Assembly (NCBI RefSeq): GCF_902499175.1
Contig: NZ_CABVQC010000014.1
Location: 62,001-126,000 of the forward strand
Direction of reading: 5' to 3'
DNA from: Burkholderia aenigmatica
GTDB lineage: Bacteria > Pseudomonadota > Gammaproteobacteria > Burkholderiales > Burkholderiaceae
Length of the DNA stretch: 64,000 nucleotides
The notes under the pieces are model-generated. The model saw nothing but the letters and a program-made list of their open reading frames with translations. It had not been told where the DNA came from and ran no database searches. The translations under genes and the position numbers were made by a program. This document shows, one piece after another, positions 7,991-17,080 of this stretch (position 1 is the stretch's first letter; each line of letters starts with the position of its first letter).

Positions 7991-9454
7991 TTACGCGGAC
8001 GCCTCGGCCTCCGCCGACACCGGCGACCAGCCGCCGCCGAGCGCGCGGTACAGCGTGATCGCATTCGCGAGCCTGAGCTGCTTGAGCCGGATCAGCTCCT
8101 GCCCCGACTCGTAGGTACTGCGCTGCGCGTCGAGCAGTTCGAGATACGTCGCCACACCCCCCGCGTAGCGGCGCTCCGCGAGCTTCAGCCGCGCGCCGTC
8201 GGCCGCATACACGTCCTGCTGCGCGGCAAGCTGGCGATCGATCCAGTCGCGCGCGGCGAATGCGTCGGCCACTTCGCGGAACGCGGTCTGCACCGTCTTC
8301 TCGTATTCGGCCACCGCGATGTGCTTGCGCGCGTTCGCGACGTCGAGGTTCGCGCGATTGCGTCCGCCCGCGAAGATCGGCAGCGTGATGCGCGGCGCGA
8401 ACGTCCACACGCCCGTGCCGCCGGTAAACAGGCCCGAGAATGCGTCGCTGACCGAGCCGTAATCGGTCGTCAGCGTGATGCGCGGGAAGAACGCCGCGCG
8501 CGCGGCGCCGATCTGCGCGTTGGCGGCCTTGAGCCGCGACTCCGCCTGCCGGATGTCCGGCCGCCGCTCGAGCAGCGCACTCGGTGCGCCGGGCGCCACG
8601 GGCGCGATCGACAGCGTGTCGAGCGCGGTCGTGTCGCCGGGCGCGTTGCGCGCGAAATCGCCCGCGAGCAACTGCAGCGCCCGCACGGACTGCGCATGCT
8701 CGCGCTCCAGTGCGGCCTGCGACGCGCGCGCGGAGGCCACCAGCATCTCGGCCGAGCGCAGTTCGATCGCGTCGCTCGTGCCGGCTGCATAGCGGCGCTG
8801 CGTGAGCGCGGCCATGCGTTCGCGTGCGTCCAGCGTACGCTGCGCCAACGCGAGCTGTTCGTGCAACGCGCGCTCCGAGACGTACGCGCCCGCCACATCG
8901 GCAATCACGCCGATACGCACCGTGCGCTGTGCGTTGGCCGTCGCGAAATACTCGGCGAGCGCCGCGTCGGACAGACTGCGCACGCGGCCGAACAGGTCGA
9001 GCTCGTACGCGCTGATGCCGACGCCCGCGCGATACAGCCCGCTGATCGCGCTTTCGCGCACGACCGGATCGTACTGACGCGCACGGTCATAGCCCAGATT
9101 CGCATCGACCGACGGCATCAGGTCCGCGCGCTGCACACCGTACAGCGCACGCGCTTCCTCGAGCCGGCCGGCCGCGACCCGCAGGTCGCGGTTGTTCGCG
9201 AGCGCCGCATCGATCCATGCCTGCAGCGCGGCATCGGTAAAGTACGTGCGCCAGTCGTCAAGCAGCGCGGCGGCGGCGGGCGACGTTGCGGCCGCCGCGG
9301 GTGCGGCACCGCCGTCGACCGGCGCATAGGTAGCCGGCACCGGCGCCGCCGGCCGCTCGTAACGCGGCGCAAGCGTGCAGCCGGCCAGCGCAAGCGCGGC
9401 GGCCAGCGCTACCTGAACCCGCAGCGCGGCGCGTGCATTGAGCGCAAACATCAT
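7991..9454 (-). CDS. oprA: Outer-membrane efflux channel OprA (NodT/OprM family)
   Basis: A 487-residue outer-membrane factor. The N-terminus has a lipoprotein signal ending LALAGC (acylated Cys near residue 26), then APRYERPAAPVPATY, as in OprM-type lipoproteins. Two outer-membrane efflux repeats follow, seen in NRDLRVAAGRLEEARA, RRPDIRQAESRLKAANAQIGAARAAFFPRI and FREVADAFAAR. It forms the TolC-like exit duct for the AmrAB pump. The ATG at 9454 overlaps the amrB stop (ATGA), fixing the start, although the frame stays open far upstream through amrB because of GC richness. Confidence 0.93.
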   Translation of the reverse strand: MMFALNARAALRVQVALAAALALAGCTLAPRYERPAAPVPATYAPVDGGAAPAAAATSPAAAALLDDWRTYFTDAALQAWIDAALANNRDLRVAAGRLEEARALYGVQRADLMPSVDANLGYDRARQYDPVVRESAISGLYRAGVGISAYELDLFGRVRSLSDAALAEYFATANAQRTVRIGVIADVAGAYVSERALHEQLALAQRTLDARERMAALTQRRYAAGTSDAIELRSAEMLVASARASQAALEREHAQSVRALQLLAGDFARNAPGDTTALDTLSIAPVAPGAPSALLERRPDIRQAESRLKAANAQIGAARAAFFPRITLTTDYGSVSDAFSGLFTGGTGVWTFAPRITLPIFAGGRNRANLDVANARKHIAVAEYEKTVQTAFREVADAFAARDWIDRQLAAQQDVYAADGARLKLAERRYAGGVATYLELLDAQRSTYESGQELIRLKQLRLANAITLYRALGGGWSPVSAEAEASA

Positions 9455-12400
9455 TGGGAACCCTCCATCGTCGCCGGCTGCACCCCGCCGCGCCGGCGCG
9501 GGCCGACGTCGAACAGGCGGCCGACGATCACGAAAAACAGCGGGACAAGGAACACCGCGAGCACGGTCGCCGTGATCACGCCGCCCAGCACGCCGGTGCC
9601 GATCGCCATCTGCGCGCCGGACGCGGCGCCCGACGCGAACGCGAGCGGCAGCACGCCGACGCCGAACGCGAGCGACGTCATCACGATCGGCCGCAGCCGC
9701 AGACGCGCGGCCTCGAGCGCCGCGTCGACGAGCGACATGCGCTGCGCGACCAGGTCCTTCGCGACTTCGACGATCAGGATCGCGTTCTTCGCGGACAGCC
9801 CGATCGTCGCGATCAGCCCCACCTTGAAGTAGATGTCGTTCGGCATCATCCGCAGCGTGACGCCGAGCACCGCGCCGATCACGCCGAGCGGCACGACCAG
9901 CATCACCGCGAACGGGATCGACCAGCTCTCGTAAAGCGCCGCGAGCGCGAGGAACACGACGAGCACCGACAGCGCGAACAGCATCGGCGCCTGCGCGCCC
10001 GACAGCCGCTCCTCGAACGACTGCCCCGACCACGAGTAGCCGGTGCCGGCCGGCAGCTTCCCGGCGAGCCGCTCGATCGCGGCCATCGCCTCGCCGCTGC
10101 TGTGGCCTTCCGCGGCCGAGCCGTTGATCGTGAACGACGGAAAGCCGTTGTAGCGCGTGAGCTGCGGCGGCCCGAGCGTCCAGTGCAACGTCGTGAACGC
10201 CGCGAGCGGCACCATCTCGCCGCGCGTGTTGCGCACGCGCAGCTTCTTCACGTCGTCCGGATCGAGCCGGTGCAGCCCGTCGGCCTGCACGATCACGCGC
10301 CGCACCTGCGTGCCGTGCATGAAGTCGCCGATATAGTCGGAGCCGAACATCACCGCGAGCGTCGTGTTGATCTCGTCCATCGACACGCCGAGTGCGGAGG
10401 CCTTCGCACGATCGATGTCGAGCTTCAACTGCGGCGCGTCCTGCGTGCCGGCGAACATCAGGTCGGTCAACGCCGGATCCTCGCGGCCCGTCGCGAGCAG
10501 TTGCTCGCGCGCGGCGCTGAACGTCGCGTAGTCGAGCCCGCCGCGGTTCTGCAGCCGGAAGTCGAAACCGCTCGTCGAACCGAGATCGGGCAGCGCCGGC
10601 GAGTTCATCGCAAACACCGTCGTGTTCGGCGTGCCCGCGAAGCGCTCGTTGATGCGCGCGACGATCGCCTGCACGTGCGCGTCTTCGGACTTGCGCTCCT
10701 TCCAGTTCTTCAGCGTGACGAAGATCATCCCGCCGTTCGGCCCTTCTCCGTACAGGTTGAAACCGCCGAGCGCATACGTGTAGGCGGCCGGCTCGTCGCG
10801 GCGGATGGTCGACTCGACTTCCCGCACGCTCTGCATCGTTTCCGCGAGCGGCGTGCCTTGCGGGCGGATCACCATCACCATGAAGTTGCCCTGGTCCTCG
10901 TCCGGCAGGAACGCGGTCGGCAGCTGCGTGAGCATCAGCCCCGCGGCACCGGTCAGCGCGCCGTACACGACGAGCCAGCGCACCGGCTTCTTCAACATCT
11001 TGCCGACGCGCGTTGCGTAGCGCTGCGTCGAGCTCGCGACGAAGCGGTTGAACCAGCCGAAGAAGCCGCGCTTCTCGTGATGGTCGCCGGACACCGGCTT
11101 GAGCAGCGTCGCGCACAACGCGGGCGTCAGCGACAGTGCGAGGAAGGCCGAGAAGCCGATCGACACCGCGAGCGACAGCGCGAACTGCCGGTAGATGTTG
11201 CCCACCGCGCCACCGAAGAACGCCATCGGCAAGAACACCGACGTCAGCACCACGGTGATCCCGACGATCGCGCCGCTGATCTGCTTCATCGCCTTGACGG
11301 TCGCATCGTAGGGCCCGAGCCCCTCCTCGACCATCAGCCGCTCGACGTTCTCGACCACGACGATCGCGTCGTCGACGAGGATGCCGATCGCGAGCACCAT
11401 CCCGAACATCGTCAGCACGTTGATCGAGAAGCCCGCCGCATACATCACGCCGAACGTGCCCGCGAGCGCGACCGGCACGACGAGCGTCGGGATCAGCGTC
11501 GCCCGCAGGTTCTGCATGAACAGGAACATCACGAGGAACACGAGCACGCCGGCCTCGATCAGCGTCGTGACGACCTTGTTCATCGACACGCGCACGAACG
11601 ACGACGTCTCGTACGGGATCTGGTACTTCACGCCCGGCGGGAAATACGCGGACAGCTCGTCCATCGTGGCGCGCACGCGCTTCTCGGTGGAGACCGCGTT
11701 CGAGCCCGGCGCGAGCTTGATGCCCATCCCGGTCGCGACCTTGCCGTTCACGTACGACGGGTAGTTGTAGTCGTTGCCGCCGAACTCGATGCGTGCGACG
11801 TCGCGCAGGTACAGCGCGGAGCCGTCGGCCTGCGTGCGCAGCGCGATCGCGCCGAAATCGGCGGGCGTCTTGAGCGGTGCATCGGCGAACACGGTCGCCG
11901 CGATCGGCGCGCTGGCCGGCACCGCGGTGCGGCCGATGTCGCCGATCGTCACGCGCGCGTTGTGTGCGCGCACCGCCGACGCGATATCGGACGCGGTGAG
12001 GCCGTGCCCGGCCATCTTCACCGGGTCAGGCCAGATCCGCATCGCGTACTCGGCGCCCCAGAACTGCACCTTGCCGACGCCCTCGACACGACGCAGTGCC
12101 TGCACGACGTTCGCCGACGCATATTCGCCGAGCTGCACGCCGGTCATCCGGCCGTCGTCGGACGTCAGCGACACCACGAACTGGATGTTGTCGGCGGCCT
12201 TCTCGACCTGGATGCCGTCACGCCGCACGGGTTCGGGCAGCCGCGCCTCGACCGTCTTCAGCCGGTTCTGCACTTCGACGGCCGCGAGATCGGCATTCAC
12301 GCCCTGCTTGAACGTCAGGTACAGCGACGCCATCCCGGCGCTGCTGGTGGCCGACGTGTACATCAGCCCCGGCGCGCCGTTCATTTCGCGCTCGATCAGC

Positions 12401-12588
12401 GCGGTCACCGATTCCTCGACGACCTGCGCGGACGCGCCCGGGTACGTCGCATAGATGCTGACGACGGGCGGTGCGATGTCCGGGTACTGCGCCACGGGCA
12501 GCGCGCGAATCGCGAATGCGCCGCCCAGCATGATGAAGATTGCGATCACCCACGCGAAGACGGGGCGATCGATGAAGAAACGTGCCAT
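9451..12588 (-). CDS. amrB: RND multidrug efflux transporter AmrB
   Basis: A 1045-residue inner-membrane pump of the HAE-1 RND family. The N-terminus MARFFIDRPVFAWVIAIFI, the PVAQYPDIAPP segment and the TM4 motif GILVDDAIVVVENVER with the paired Asp of the proton relay are all present. Two large periplasmic loops and a mirrored second half (FKVGLIATIGLSAKNAILIVE) complete the expected architecture. It uses proton flux to expel drugs, classically aminoglycosides and macrolides in Burkholderia, through AmrA and OprA. It lies 20 nt after amrA and overlaps oprA. Confidence 0.95.
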   Translation of the reverse strand: MARFFIDRPVFAWVIAIFIMLGGAFAIRALPVAQYPDIAPPVVSIYATYPGASAQVVEESVTALIEREMNGAPGLMYTSATSSAGMASLYLTFKQGVNADLAAVEVQNRLKTVEARLPEPVRRDGIQVEKAADNIQFVVSLTSDDGRMTGVQLGEYASANVVQALRRVEGVGKVQFWGAEYAMRIWPDPVKMAGHGLTASDIASAVRAHNARVTIGDIGRTAVPASAPIAATVFADAPLKTPADFGAIALRTQADGSALYLRDVARIEFGGNDYNYPSYVNGKVATGMGIKLAPGSNAVSTEKRVRATMDELSAYFPPGVKYQIPYETSSFVRVSMNKVVTTLIEAGVLVFLVMFLFMQNLRATLIPTLVVPVALAGTFGVMYAAGFSINVLTMFGMVLAIGILVDDAIVVVENVERLMVEEGLGPYDATVKAMKQISGAIVGITVVLTSVFLPMAFFGGAVGNIYRQFALSLAVSIGFSAFLALSLTPALCATLLKPVSGDHHEKRGFFGWFNRFVASSTQRYATRVGKMLKKPVRWLVVYGALTGAAGLMLTQLPTAFLPDEDQGNFMVMVIRPQGTPLAETMQSVREVESTIRRDEPAAYTYALGGFNLYGEGPNGGMIFVTLKNWKERKSEDAHVQAIVARINERFAGTPNTTVFAMNSPALPDLGSTSGFDFRLQNRGGLDYATFSAAREQLLATGREDPALTDLMFAGTQDAPQLKLDIDRAKASALGVSMDEINTTLAVMFGSDYIGDFMHGTQVRRVIVQADGLHRLDPDDVKKLRVRNTRGEMVPLAAFTTLHWTLGPPQLTRYNGFPSFTINGSAAEGHSSGEAMAAIERLAGKLPAGTGYSWSGQSFEERLSGAQAPMLFALSVLVVFLALAALYESWSIPFAVMLVVPLGVIGAVLGVTLRMMPNDIYFKVGLIATIGLSAKNAILIVEVAKDLVAQRMSLVDAALEAARLRLRPIVMTSLAFGVGVLPLAFASGAASGAQMAIGTGVLGGVITATVLAVFLVPLFFVIVGRLFDVGPRRRGGVQPATMEGSQ

Positions 12589-12608
12589 GGTGGTGTGGTG
12601 TTAACCAG

Positions 12609-13808
12609 TCAGGTTTGACGGGCGGCCGCCTGCGAAGCGGCTGCTGCCGGCGCCGCCTTCGACGGCGGCGCCTGCTCGACGGGCTTGACGGCCGTCTCGG
12701 GCGCGAACTGCGCGGCGTTGTCGATGATCACGCGCTCGCCGCCCGCGAGGCCGCGCGTGATACGCCAGTCATGGCCGGTCATCTGGTCGGCCACGACCTC
12801 GACGTCCTTGACCTTGCCGTTCGTGCCGACGACCCGCACCGACGTGCGGTCCGTCGTGCGCAGCAGCGCATCGCGCGGCACGAGGATCGCCCGCTGGTCG
12901 ACGGCTGTGTCGAGCGCGATCCGCACATACGCGCCCGGCAGCAACTCGCGCTCCGGATTCGGGAACAGCGCGCGCATCGCAACCGTGTCGGTGGTCGGAT
13001 CGACCGCGAGATCGCTGAACAGCAGCTTGCCCTTCAACGGATACGCGGTGCCGTCGGCGCGCAGCAGCGTCACTGCGATGTCGTGCTGCGCGATGCCCGT
13101 TGCCCGCCCGCTCTTCACCGCGCGGCGCAGCGCGTCGACGTCGGCGGCCGGCTGCGAGAAGTTCACGTAGATCGGATCGAGCTGCTCGACGGTCGTGAGC
13201 GGCGTCGCCTGGTCCTGGCCGACGAGCGCGCCTTCGGTCACGAGCGCGCGCCGTGCGCGGCCCGCGATCGGCGCGGTGACGGTCGCATAGTCGAGCTGCA
13301 ACTGTGCCCGTGCGAGCTCCGCCTTCGCGGACGCGACGTCGGCCTTCGCCTGCGTGTCGTCGGCAACGGCCTCGGTGTGGTCGCGCTCGCTCACTGCGCG
13401 GTCGCGCACGAGATCGTCGTAACGGCGGCGCTTGTCGCTCGCAGCAAGAGCGGCGGCCTGCGCCTTCGCGAGCGCACCCTGCGCGGCATCGCGCGCGGCC
13501 TTCAGCGGCGCGGGATCGATGCGGAACAGCACCGCGCCCTGCTTCACTTCCTGGCCTTCCTCATAGGTGCGTGCTGTCACGATGCCCGCGACCCGTGCGC
13601 GTACTTCCGCTTGCCGGTATGCGTCGAGCCGGCCCGGCAATTCGACGGTCATCGGCACGGCCGTCGGATGCACCGTCACGACCGTGGCCTGTTTCGCGGT
13701 CTCCGGCGCGGTGTCCTTGTCGCCCTTTCCACATCCGGCCAGGGCCAGCACGGCCACCAGCGCGAACGGCGCCAGCCGGTGGCGCATCAGGGAGCGATTG
13801 TTATTCAT
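12609..13808 (-). CDS. amrA: Periplasmic adaptor lipoprotein AmrA of the RND pump
   Basis: A 399-residue membrane fusion protein. It has a lipoprotein signal ending LALAGC (Cys near residue 26), the lipoyl half-motif PGRLDAYRQAEVRARVAGIV, an alpha-helical hairpin around residues 100-170 and the second lipoyl half YATVTAPIAGRARRALVTEG. The barrel and C-terminal tail are low-complexity (AAAASQAAARQT). It bridges AmrB and OprA across the periplasm. It is the first gene of the operon and is divergent from amrR with about 150 nt between, including a palindromic operator. Confidence 0.93.
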   Translation of the reverse strand: MNNNRSLMRHRLAPFALVAVLALAGCGKGDKDTAPETAKQATVVTVHPTAVPMTVELPGRLDAYRQAEVRARVAGIVTARTYEEGQEVKQGAVLFRIDPAPLKAARDAAQGALAKAQAAALAASDKRRRYDDLVRDRAVSERDHTEAVADDTQAKADVASAKAELARAQLQLDYATVTAPIAGRARRALVTEGALVGQDQATPLTTVEQLDPIYVNFSQPAADVDALRRAVKSGRATGIAQHDIAVTLLRADGTAYPLKGKLLFSDLAVDPTTDTVAMRALFPNPERELLPGAYVRIALDTAVDQRAILVPRDALLRTTDRTSVRVVGTNGKVKDVEVVADQMTGHDWRITRGLAGGERVIIDNAAQFAPETAVKPVEQAPPSKAAPAAAASQAAARQT

Positions 13809-13866
13809 GTATGACCTCGGATCGATCGCCGCCGATAAAATGCGGCAGCTCAGGGTGGCCGATTAT

Positions 13867-13884
13867 AATCAGTCACGACTGATT
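13867..13884. promoter_or_regulatory. Palindromic operator between amrA and amrR
   Basis: AATCAGTCACGACTGATT: perfect 8-bp arms AATCAGTC / GACTGATT around a 2-bp centre, located midway between the divergent amrA and amrR genes in a locally AT-rich stretch. This size and position fit a TetR-family operator for AmrR. Confidence 0.7.
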
Positions 13885-13958
13885 AAATACACACCACTTC
13901 AATCTGACCGTCACACTGTCTCAATAAAACGACAGCGAACTGTAAGGAATCTCAGGAC

Positions 13959-14606
13959 ATGGCCCGCAAGACCCGCGAAGAATCGCTCGCCATCAAGCAC
14001 CGGATCCTCGACGCCGCCGAGCTCGTGCTGCTCGAGAAAGGCGTGGCGCAAACCGCGATGGCGGATCTCGCCGAGGCCGCCGGGATGTCGCGCGGCGCCG
14101 TCTACGGCCACTACCGCAACAAGATGGAAGTGTGTCTCGCGATGTGCGACCGCGCGTTCGCGCGCACGTCGGAAGGCTTCGACGCGGGCGACGGGCTGCC
14201 GCCGCTCGCCACGCTGCGGCACGCCGCATCGCACTATCTGCAGGAATGCGGCGAGCCGGGCCCGATGCAGCGCGTGCTCGTGATCCTCTATACGAAGTGC
14301 GAGCAGAGCGAAGAGAACGGCGCGCTGCAGCGGCGCCGCATGCTGCTCGAATTGCAGATGCTGCGGATCACGAAGGCACTGCTGCGCCGCGCGATCGCGG
14401 CCGGCGAAATCGCCGCCGATCTCGACGTGCATCTGGCCGCCGTCTATCTCGTGTCGCTGCTCGAAGGCGTGTTCGCGTCGATGATCTGGACCAACCGGCT
14501 GCGCGGCAACCTGTGGAACGACGCCGAGGCCATGCTCGACGCCGGCTTCGACACCGTGCGCACGTCCGCCGCGTTGCGCAGCCGCGCGCACAAATTGCCG
14601 GCCTGA
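13959..14606 (+). CDS. amrR: TetR-family repressor AmrR
   Basis: A 215-residue TetR protein. The N-terminal helix-turn-helix reads ILDAAELVLLEKGVAQ, then MADLAEAAGMSRGAVYGHYRNKMEV, a textbook TetR recognition helix. The C-terminal part resembles TetR_C regulators of RND pumps such as AcrR/TtgR, with QRRRMLLELQMLRI and a ligand-binding bundle. It should repress the divergent amrAB-oprA operon and probably itself through the palindrome at 13867-13884, with release by pump substrates. Confidence 0.93.
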   Translation: MARKTREESLAIKHRILDAAELVLLEKGVAQTAMADLAEAAGMSRGAVYGHYRNKMEVCLAMCDRAFARTSEGFDAGDGLPPLATLRHAASHYLQECGEPGPMQRVLVILYTKCEQSEENGALQRRRMLLELQMLRITKALLRRAIAAGEIAADLDVHLAAVYLVSLLEGVFASMIWTNRLRGNLWNDAEAMLDAGFDTVRTSAALRSRAHKLPA

Positions 14607-14713
14607 TTGAAATTGTCGTAATAAATGCTGATTTAACCCGATTTACCGCACTGCGAAACGAATGAGCTGACCCCCTTTAAAATTTTTAACGTTTTGCGGA
14701 ACATCGGTAGACT

Positions 14714-14848
14714 GACGCTGTCATCTTTCTTTAGCGTCTTCGTGATAACCGGGTACGACCCGGTATGCACGCCGCCGTTCGAAGCGGGCCCGCCCCGCGC
14801 GTTGGGTCGAACGGAAACGACACAGGCCCCTGGCGGGGCCTGTTTTGT
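14714..14848 (+). ncRNA. Candidate small RNA or structured leader
   Basis: The span runs from the predicted transcription start after the promoter-like elements at 14685-14713 to a T-rich terminator. Two stem-forming repeats lie inside, and no open frame with coding character is present. This is inference from layout only; the same terminator could instead end the amrR transcript. Confidence 0.25.
14822..14848 (+). terminator. Rho-independent terminator upstream of the M23 peptidase gene
   Basis: AGGCCCC and GGGGCCT form a GC-rich stem around a TGGC loop, followed by a TGTTTTGTT tail on the plus strand. Confidence 0.7.
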
Positions 14849-14935
14849 TGCACGCCCACCGCCCGCCCCGTCGCTGCCCGACGGCTGTGCCGCCGGTGGC
14901 CCCTGCCCACACCCCTTTGAACCGCTTTCCTGGAT

Positions 14936-16207
14936 GTGGACACCTTGGTCAAGTCTGCCGCTACCCCTGATGCTTTCGCGCCCGGCCGCGCGCAGCGCAT
15001 TGCGCGCGCGCTCGTGCCGGCCGCTGTGCTCGGCACCCTCGCCGCCCTCGGCCTCGCCGCACTGCCGGCCGTGTCGCAATTGCCGGGCGCCGTCGACTCG
15101 GGCACGGCCGCGCTGCCGCAGCGCGTGCTGTCCGACACGCCGTTTCCCACCGCGCAGCATTTCGTGACGAGCGAGCTTGCCCGCACGCTCGGCGAGCCTA
15201 ACGATGCTGGCGAACGCCACGACCGCAGCCAGCAGCCGGGCCTGTTCGCACCGCTCAGCGCACACCGCAACGACATGCTCGGCTATGCGAGCCTGTTCCA
15301 GTTCGCGGCCCCTGCAAACCAGCACGGCATGCGCGCGGGCGATATCGAGCTCACGCTGTCCGATACGCTGAACCGTCTCGACGTGCCGCCCGAGGTGCGC
15401 ATCCAGCTCGGCGATCTCGTCAGCGGCAAGGTCGCGATGCGGGCGAGCGCGCAGCGCGGCGACTATTACCGCGTCGCGTTCGATACGAACGACGGCACAC
15501 CGCGCCTCACCGCGCTCGAACTGCGCGTCGCCGGCCGCACGTTCGGCGCGATCTGGTTCCGCGCACCGGGCGCCGAGCACGGCGCGTATTACGCGCTCGA
15601 CGGCTCGCCGCTCGAAGCCGCCGCCTTCACGATGCCGGTCAAGTGGACGCGCATCAGCTCGTTCTTCGGCGAGCGCATCCATCCGCTGTCGCAGGCGATG
15701 GCGTTCCACACGGGCGTCGATCTCGCCGCGCCGACCGGCACGCCCGTCGACGCGGCGGCCGACGGCGTCGTGTCGTTCGTCGGCACCGATCCGGGTGGCT
15801 ACGGCCGCTACGTGATCGTCGATCACGCCGATGGTTACTCGACCTACTACGCGCACCTGTCCGCGTTCGCGCACGACCTCAAGACGGGCGAGACCGTGAA
15901 GCAGGGCCAGCGCATCGGCTCGGTCGGGATGACCGGCGCCGCGACGGGCCCGCACCTGCACTTCGAGGTGCGCGTCGCGAACAATCCGGTCGATCCGCTC
16001 GTCACGCTCGCGAGCGCGCAGACGGCGCTGTCCGACATGCAGCTCACCGCCTTTCGCCAGGAAGCGGCGCAATGGCGCTTCCGCCTCGCGTCGATCAATA
16101 CGGCGCCGTTCGCGTTCGCGCAGAACGACGGGCCGCTGTGGGGCGATTTCGCGACCGACTCCTCGACGCTGCGCGCGGTCTTCAATACGCGTTACTCCGC
16201 GTCGTGA
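14936..16207 (+). CDS. M23-family peptidoglycan endopeptidase (LytM/MepM type)
   Basis: A 423-residue envelope protein. One membrane segment or signal anchor lies near residues 25-45 (LVPAAVLGTLAALGLAALPA). The C-terminal LytM domain has FHTGVDLAAPTGTP, giving His258 and Asp262, YYAHL with His307, and GPHLHFEV, giving His340 and His342, the complete zinc site. Members cut peptide cross-links in peptidoglycan to allow wall growth; the intact zinc site suggests an active enzyme rather than an EnvC-like activator. The start is GTG at 14936 with a weak ribosome site, so the true N-terminus is uncertain. Confidence 0.85.
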   Translation: MDTLVKSAATPDAFAPGRAQRIARALVPAAVLGTLAALGLAALPAVSQLPGAVDSGTAALPQRVLSDTPFPTAQHFVTSELARTLGEPNDAGERHDRSQQPGLFAPLSAHRNDMLGYASLFQFAAPANQHGMRAGDIELTLSDTLNRLDVPPEVRIQLGDLVSGKVAMRASAQRGDYYRVAFDTNDGTPRLTALELRVAGRTFGAIWFRAPGAEHGAYYALDGSPLEAAAFTMPVKWTRISSFFGERIHPLSQAMAFHTGVDLAAPTGTPVDAAADGVVSFVGTDPGGYGRYVIVDHADGYSTYYAHLSAFAHDLKTGETVKQGQRIGSVGMTGAATGPHLHFEVRVANNPVDPLVTLASAQTALSDMQLTAFRQEAAQWRFRLASINTAPFAFAQNDGPLWGDFATDSSTLRAVFNTRYSAS

Positions 16208-16352
16208 TGCACCTGCCACGCGCCGTCGCTCGACGAGCAGCGGCGCGCGGCAGGCCCTCTACCGTTCTTGTCCGCCCTGCCCGGCGGGCTGTCGGCTACG
16301 CAGGTTCACCGACACATCCTCACCGGCATCGCGAGACAGCCGCAAACTGCCT

Positions 16353-17078
16353 TTATCGTGCGGGTTCCGTACACTCGCCCGCCACCTGCGCAGCGCGTTC
16401 CGCGCGCGGGCCCCGCGACAGCAGCCAGCGTGCCGCGCCGTCGAGCGACGTGCACAGCACCAGATAGATCAGCGCAACGAACAGAAAGATCGGCGCCGGA
16501 TACACCATCAGCCGGTTGTTCACCTGCGTCGCGACGAACGACAGCTCCGGCACGCCGACGATATAGGCAAGCGACGTGTCCTTCACGAGCGCGACCCACT
16601 GGTTGACGAACGACGGCGTCATGATCCGGATCGCCTGCGGCAGCAGCACGAAGCGCACCGTCTGCCAGCGCGTGAGCCCGAGCGACAGCCCGGCCTGCCA
16701 TTGCCCGTCGCCCGCCGCGACGATGCCCGCATGCACCGCGTGCGCGAGATACGCGCCGCCGATCAGCGCGAGCGCGCACACGACCGTCGCGAGCCCCGGC
16801 ACGTCCATGTGCAGCAGCATCGGCATCAGGAAGTAGGTCCAGAAAATCAGCATCAGCACCGGAATCGCGCGGAAGAAGCCGATGAACGCGAGTAACAGCA
16901 CGCGCGCCGGCCCGCGCGCGAGCGCCATCGCAACGCCGAGCGCGATGCCGAGCACGGCCGATGCGACGGCCGACGCGATCGCGAGCAGCAGCGACAGCGC
17001 GGCCCCGCCGAGCGGCCCTTCCGGAAATGCGCCGACGAGCAGGTACGGCAGATTGGCGAGCAGCAGCGAAAAATCCAT
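16353..17078 (-). CDS. gltK: Amino-acid ABC transporter permease (GltK-like)
   Basis: A 241-residue inner-membrane permease of the His/Glu/Gln/Arg/opine family with the expected hydrophobic segments. The EAA-type cytoplasmic loop reads LSLGLTRWQTVRFVLLPQAIRIMTPSF, and the sequence resembles glutamate/aspartate GltK. It pairs with the permease encoded 2 nt upstream to form a heterodimeric channel. The ATG at 17078 is chosen because it follows that gene directly; the frame itself is open further upstream. Unusually, no ATPase gene follows: the next gene is a convergent peptidase. Confidence 0.85.
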   Translation of the reverse strand: MDFSLLLANLPYLLVGAFPEGPLGGAALSLLLAIASAVASAVLGIALGVAMALARGPARVLLLAFIGFFRAIPVLMLIFWTYFLMPMLLHMDVPGLATVVCALALIGGAYLAHAVHAGIVAAGDGQWQAGLSLGLTRWQTVRFVLLPQAIRIMTPSFVNQWVALVKDTSLAYIVGVPELSFVATQVNNRLMVYPAPIFLFVALIYLVLCTSLDGAARWLLSRGPRAERAAQVAGECTEPAR

Positions 17079-17080
17079 CG

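Larger units (their letters stand above)
14607..14935. other. Intergenic region after amrR with structured elements
   Basis: 329 nt with no protein gene. It holds a promoter-like pair TTTAAC (14685-14690) and TAGACT (14708-14713) spaced 17 nt, an inverted repeat GACGCT / AGCGTC (about 14713-14737), a perfect stem ACCGGGT-ACG-ACCCGGT (14748-14764), and a terminator at 14822-14848. It may encode a small RNA or a leader for the downstream peptidase gene. Confidence 0.5.

Noticed and set aside
7991-11116. A 1041-residue minus-strand open frame
   Set aside because: Only its last 487 codons (from 9454) encode OprA. The upstream part overlaps amrB in another frame and is Arg/Ala-rich, an artefact of high GC.
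9454-12618. A 1054-residue plus-strand open frame
   Set aside because: Antisense shadow of amrB, extremely rich in Arg, His and Asp, with no domain.
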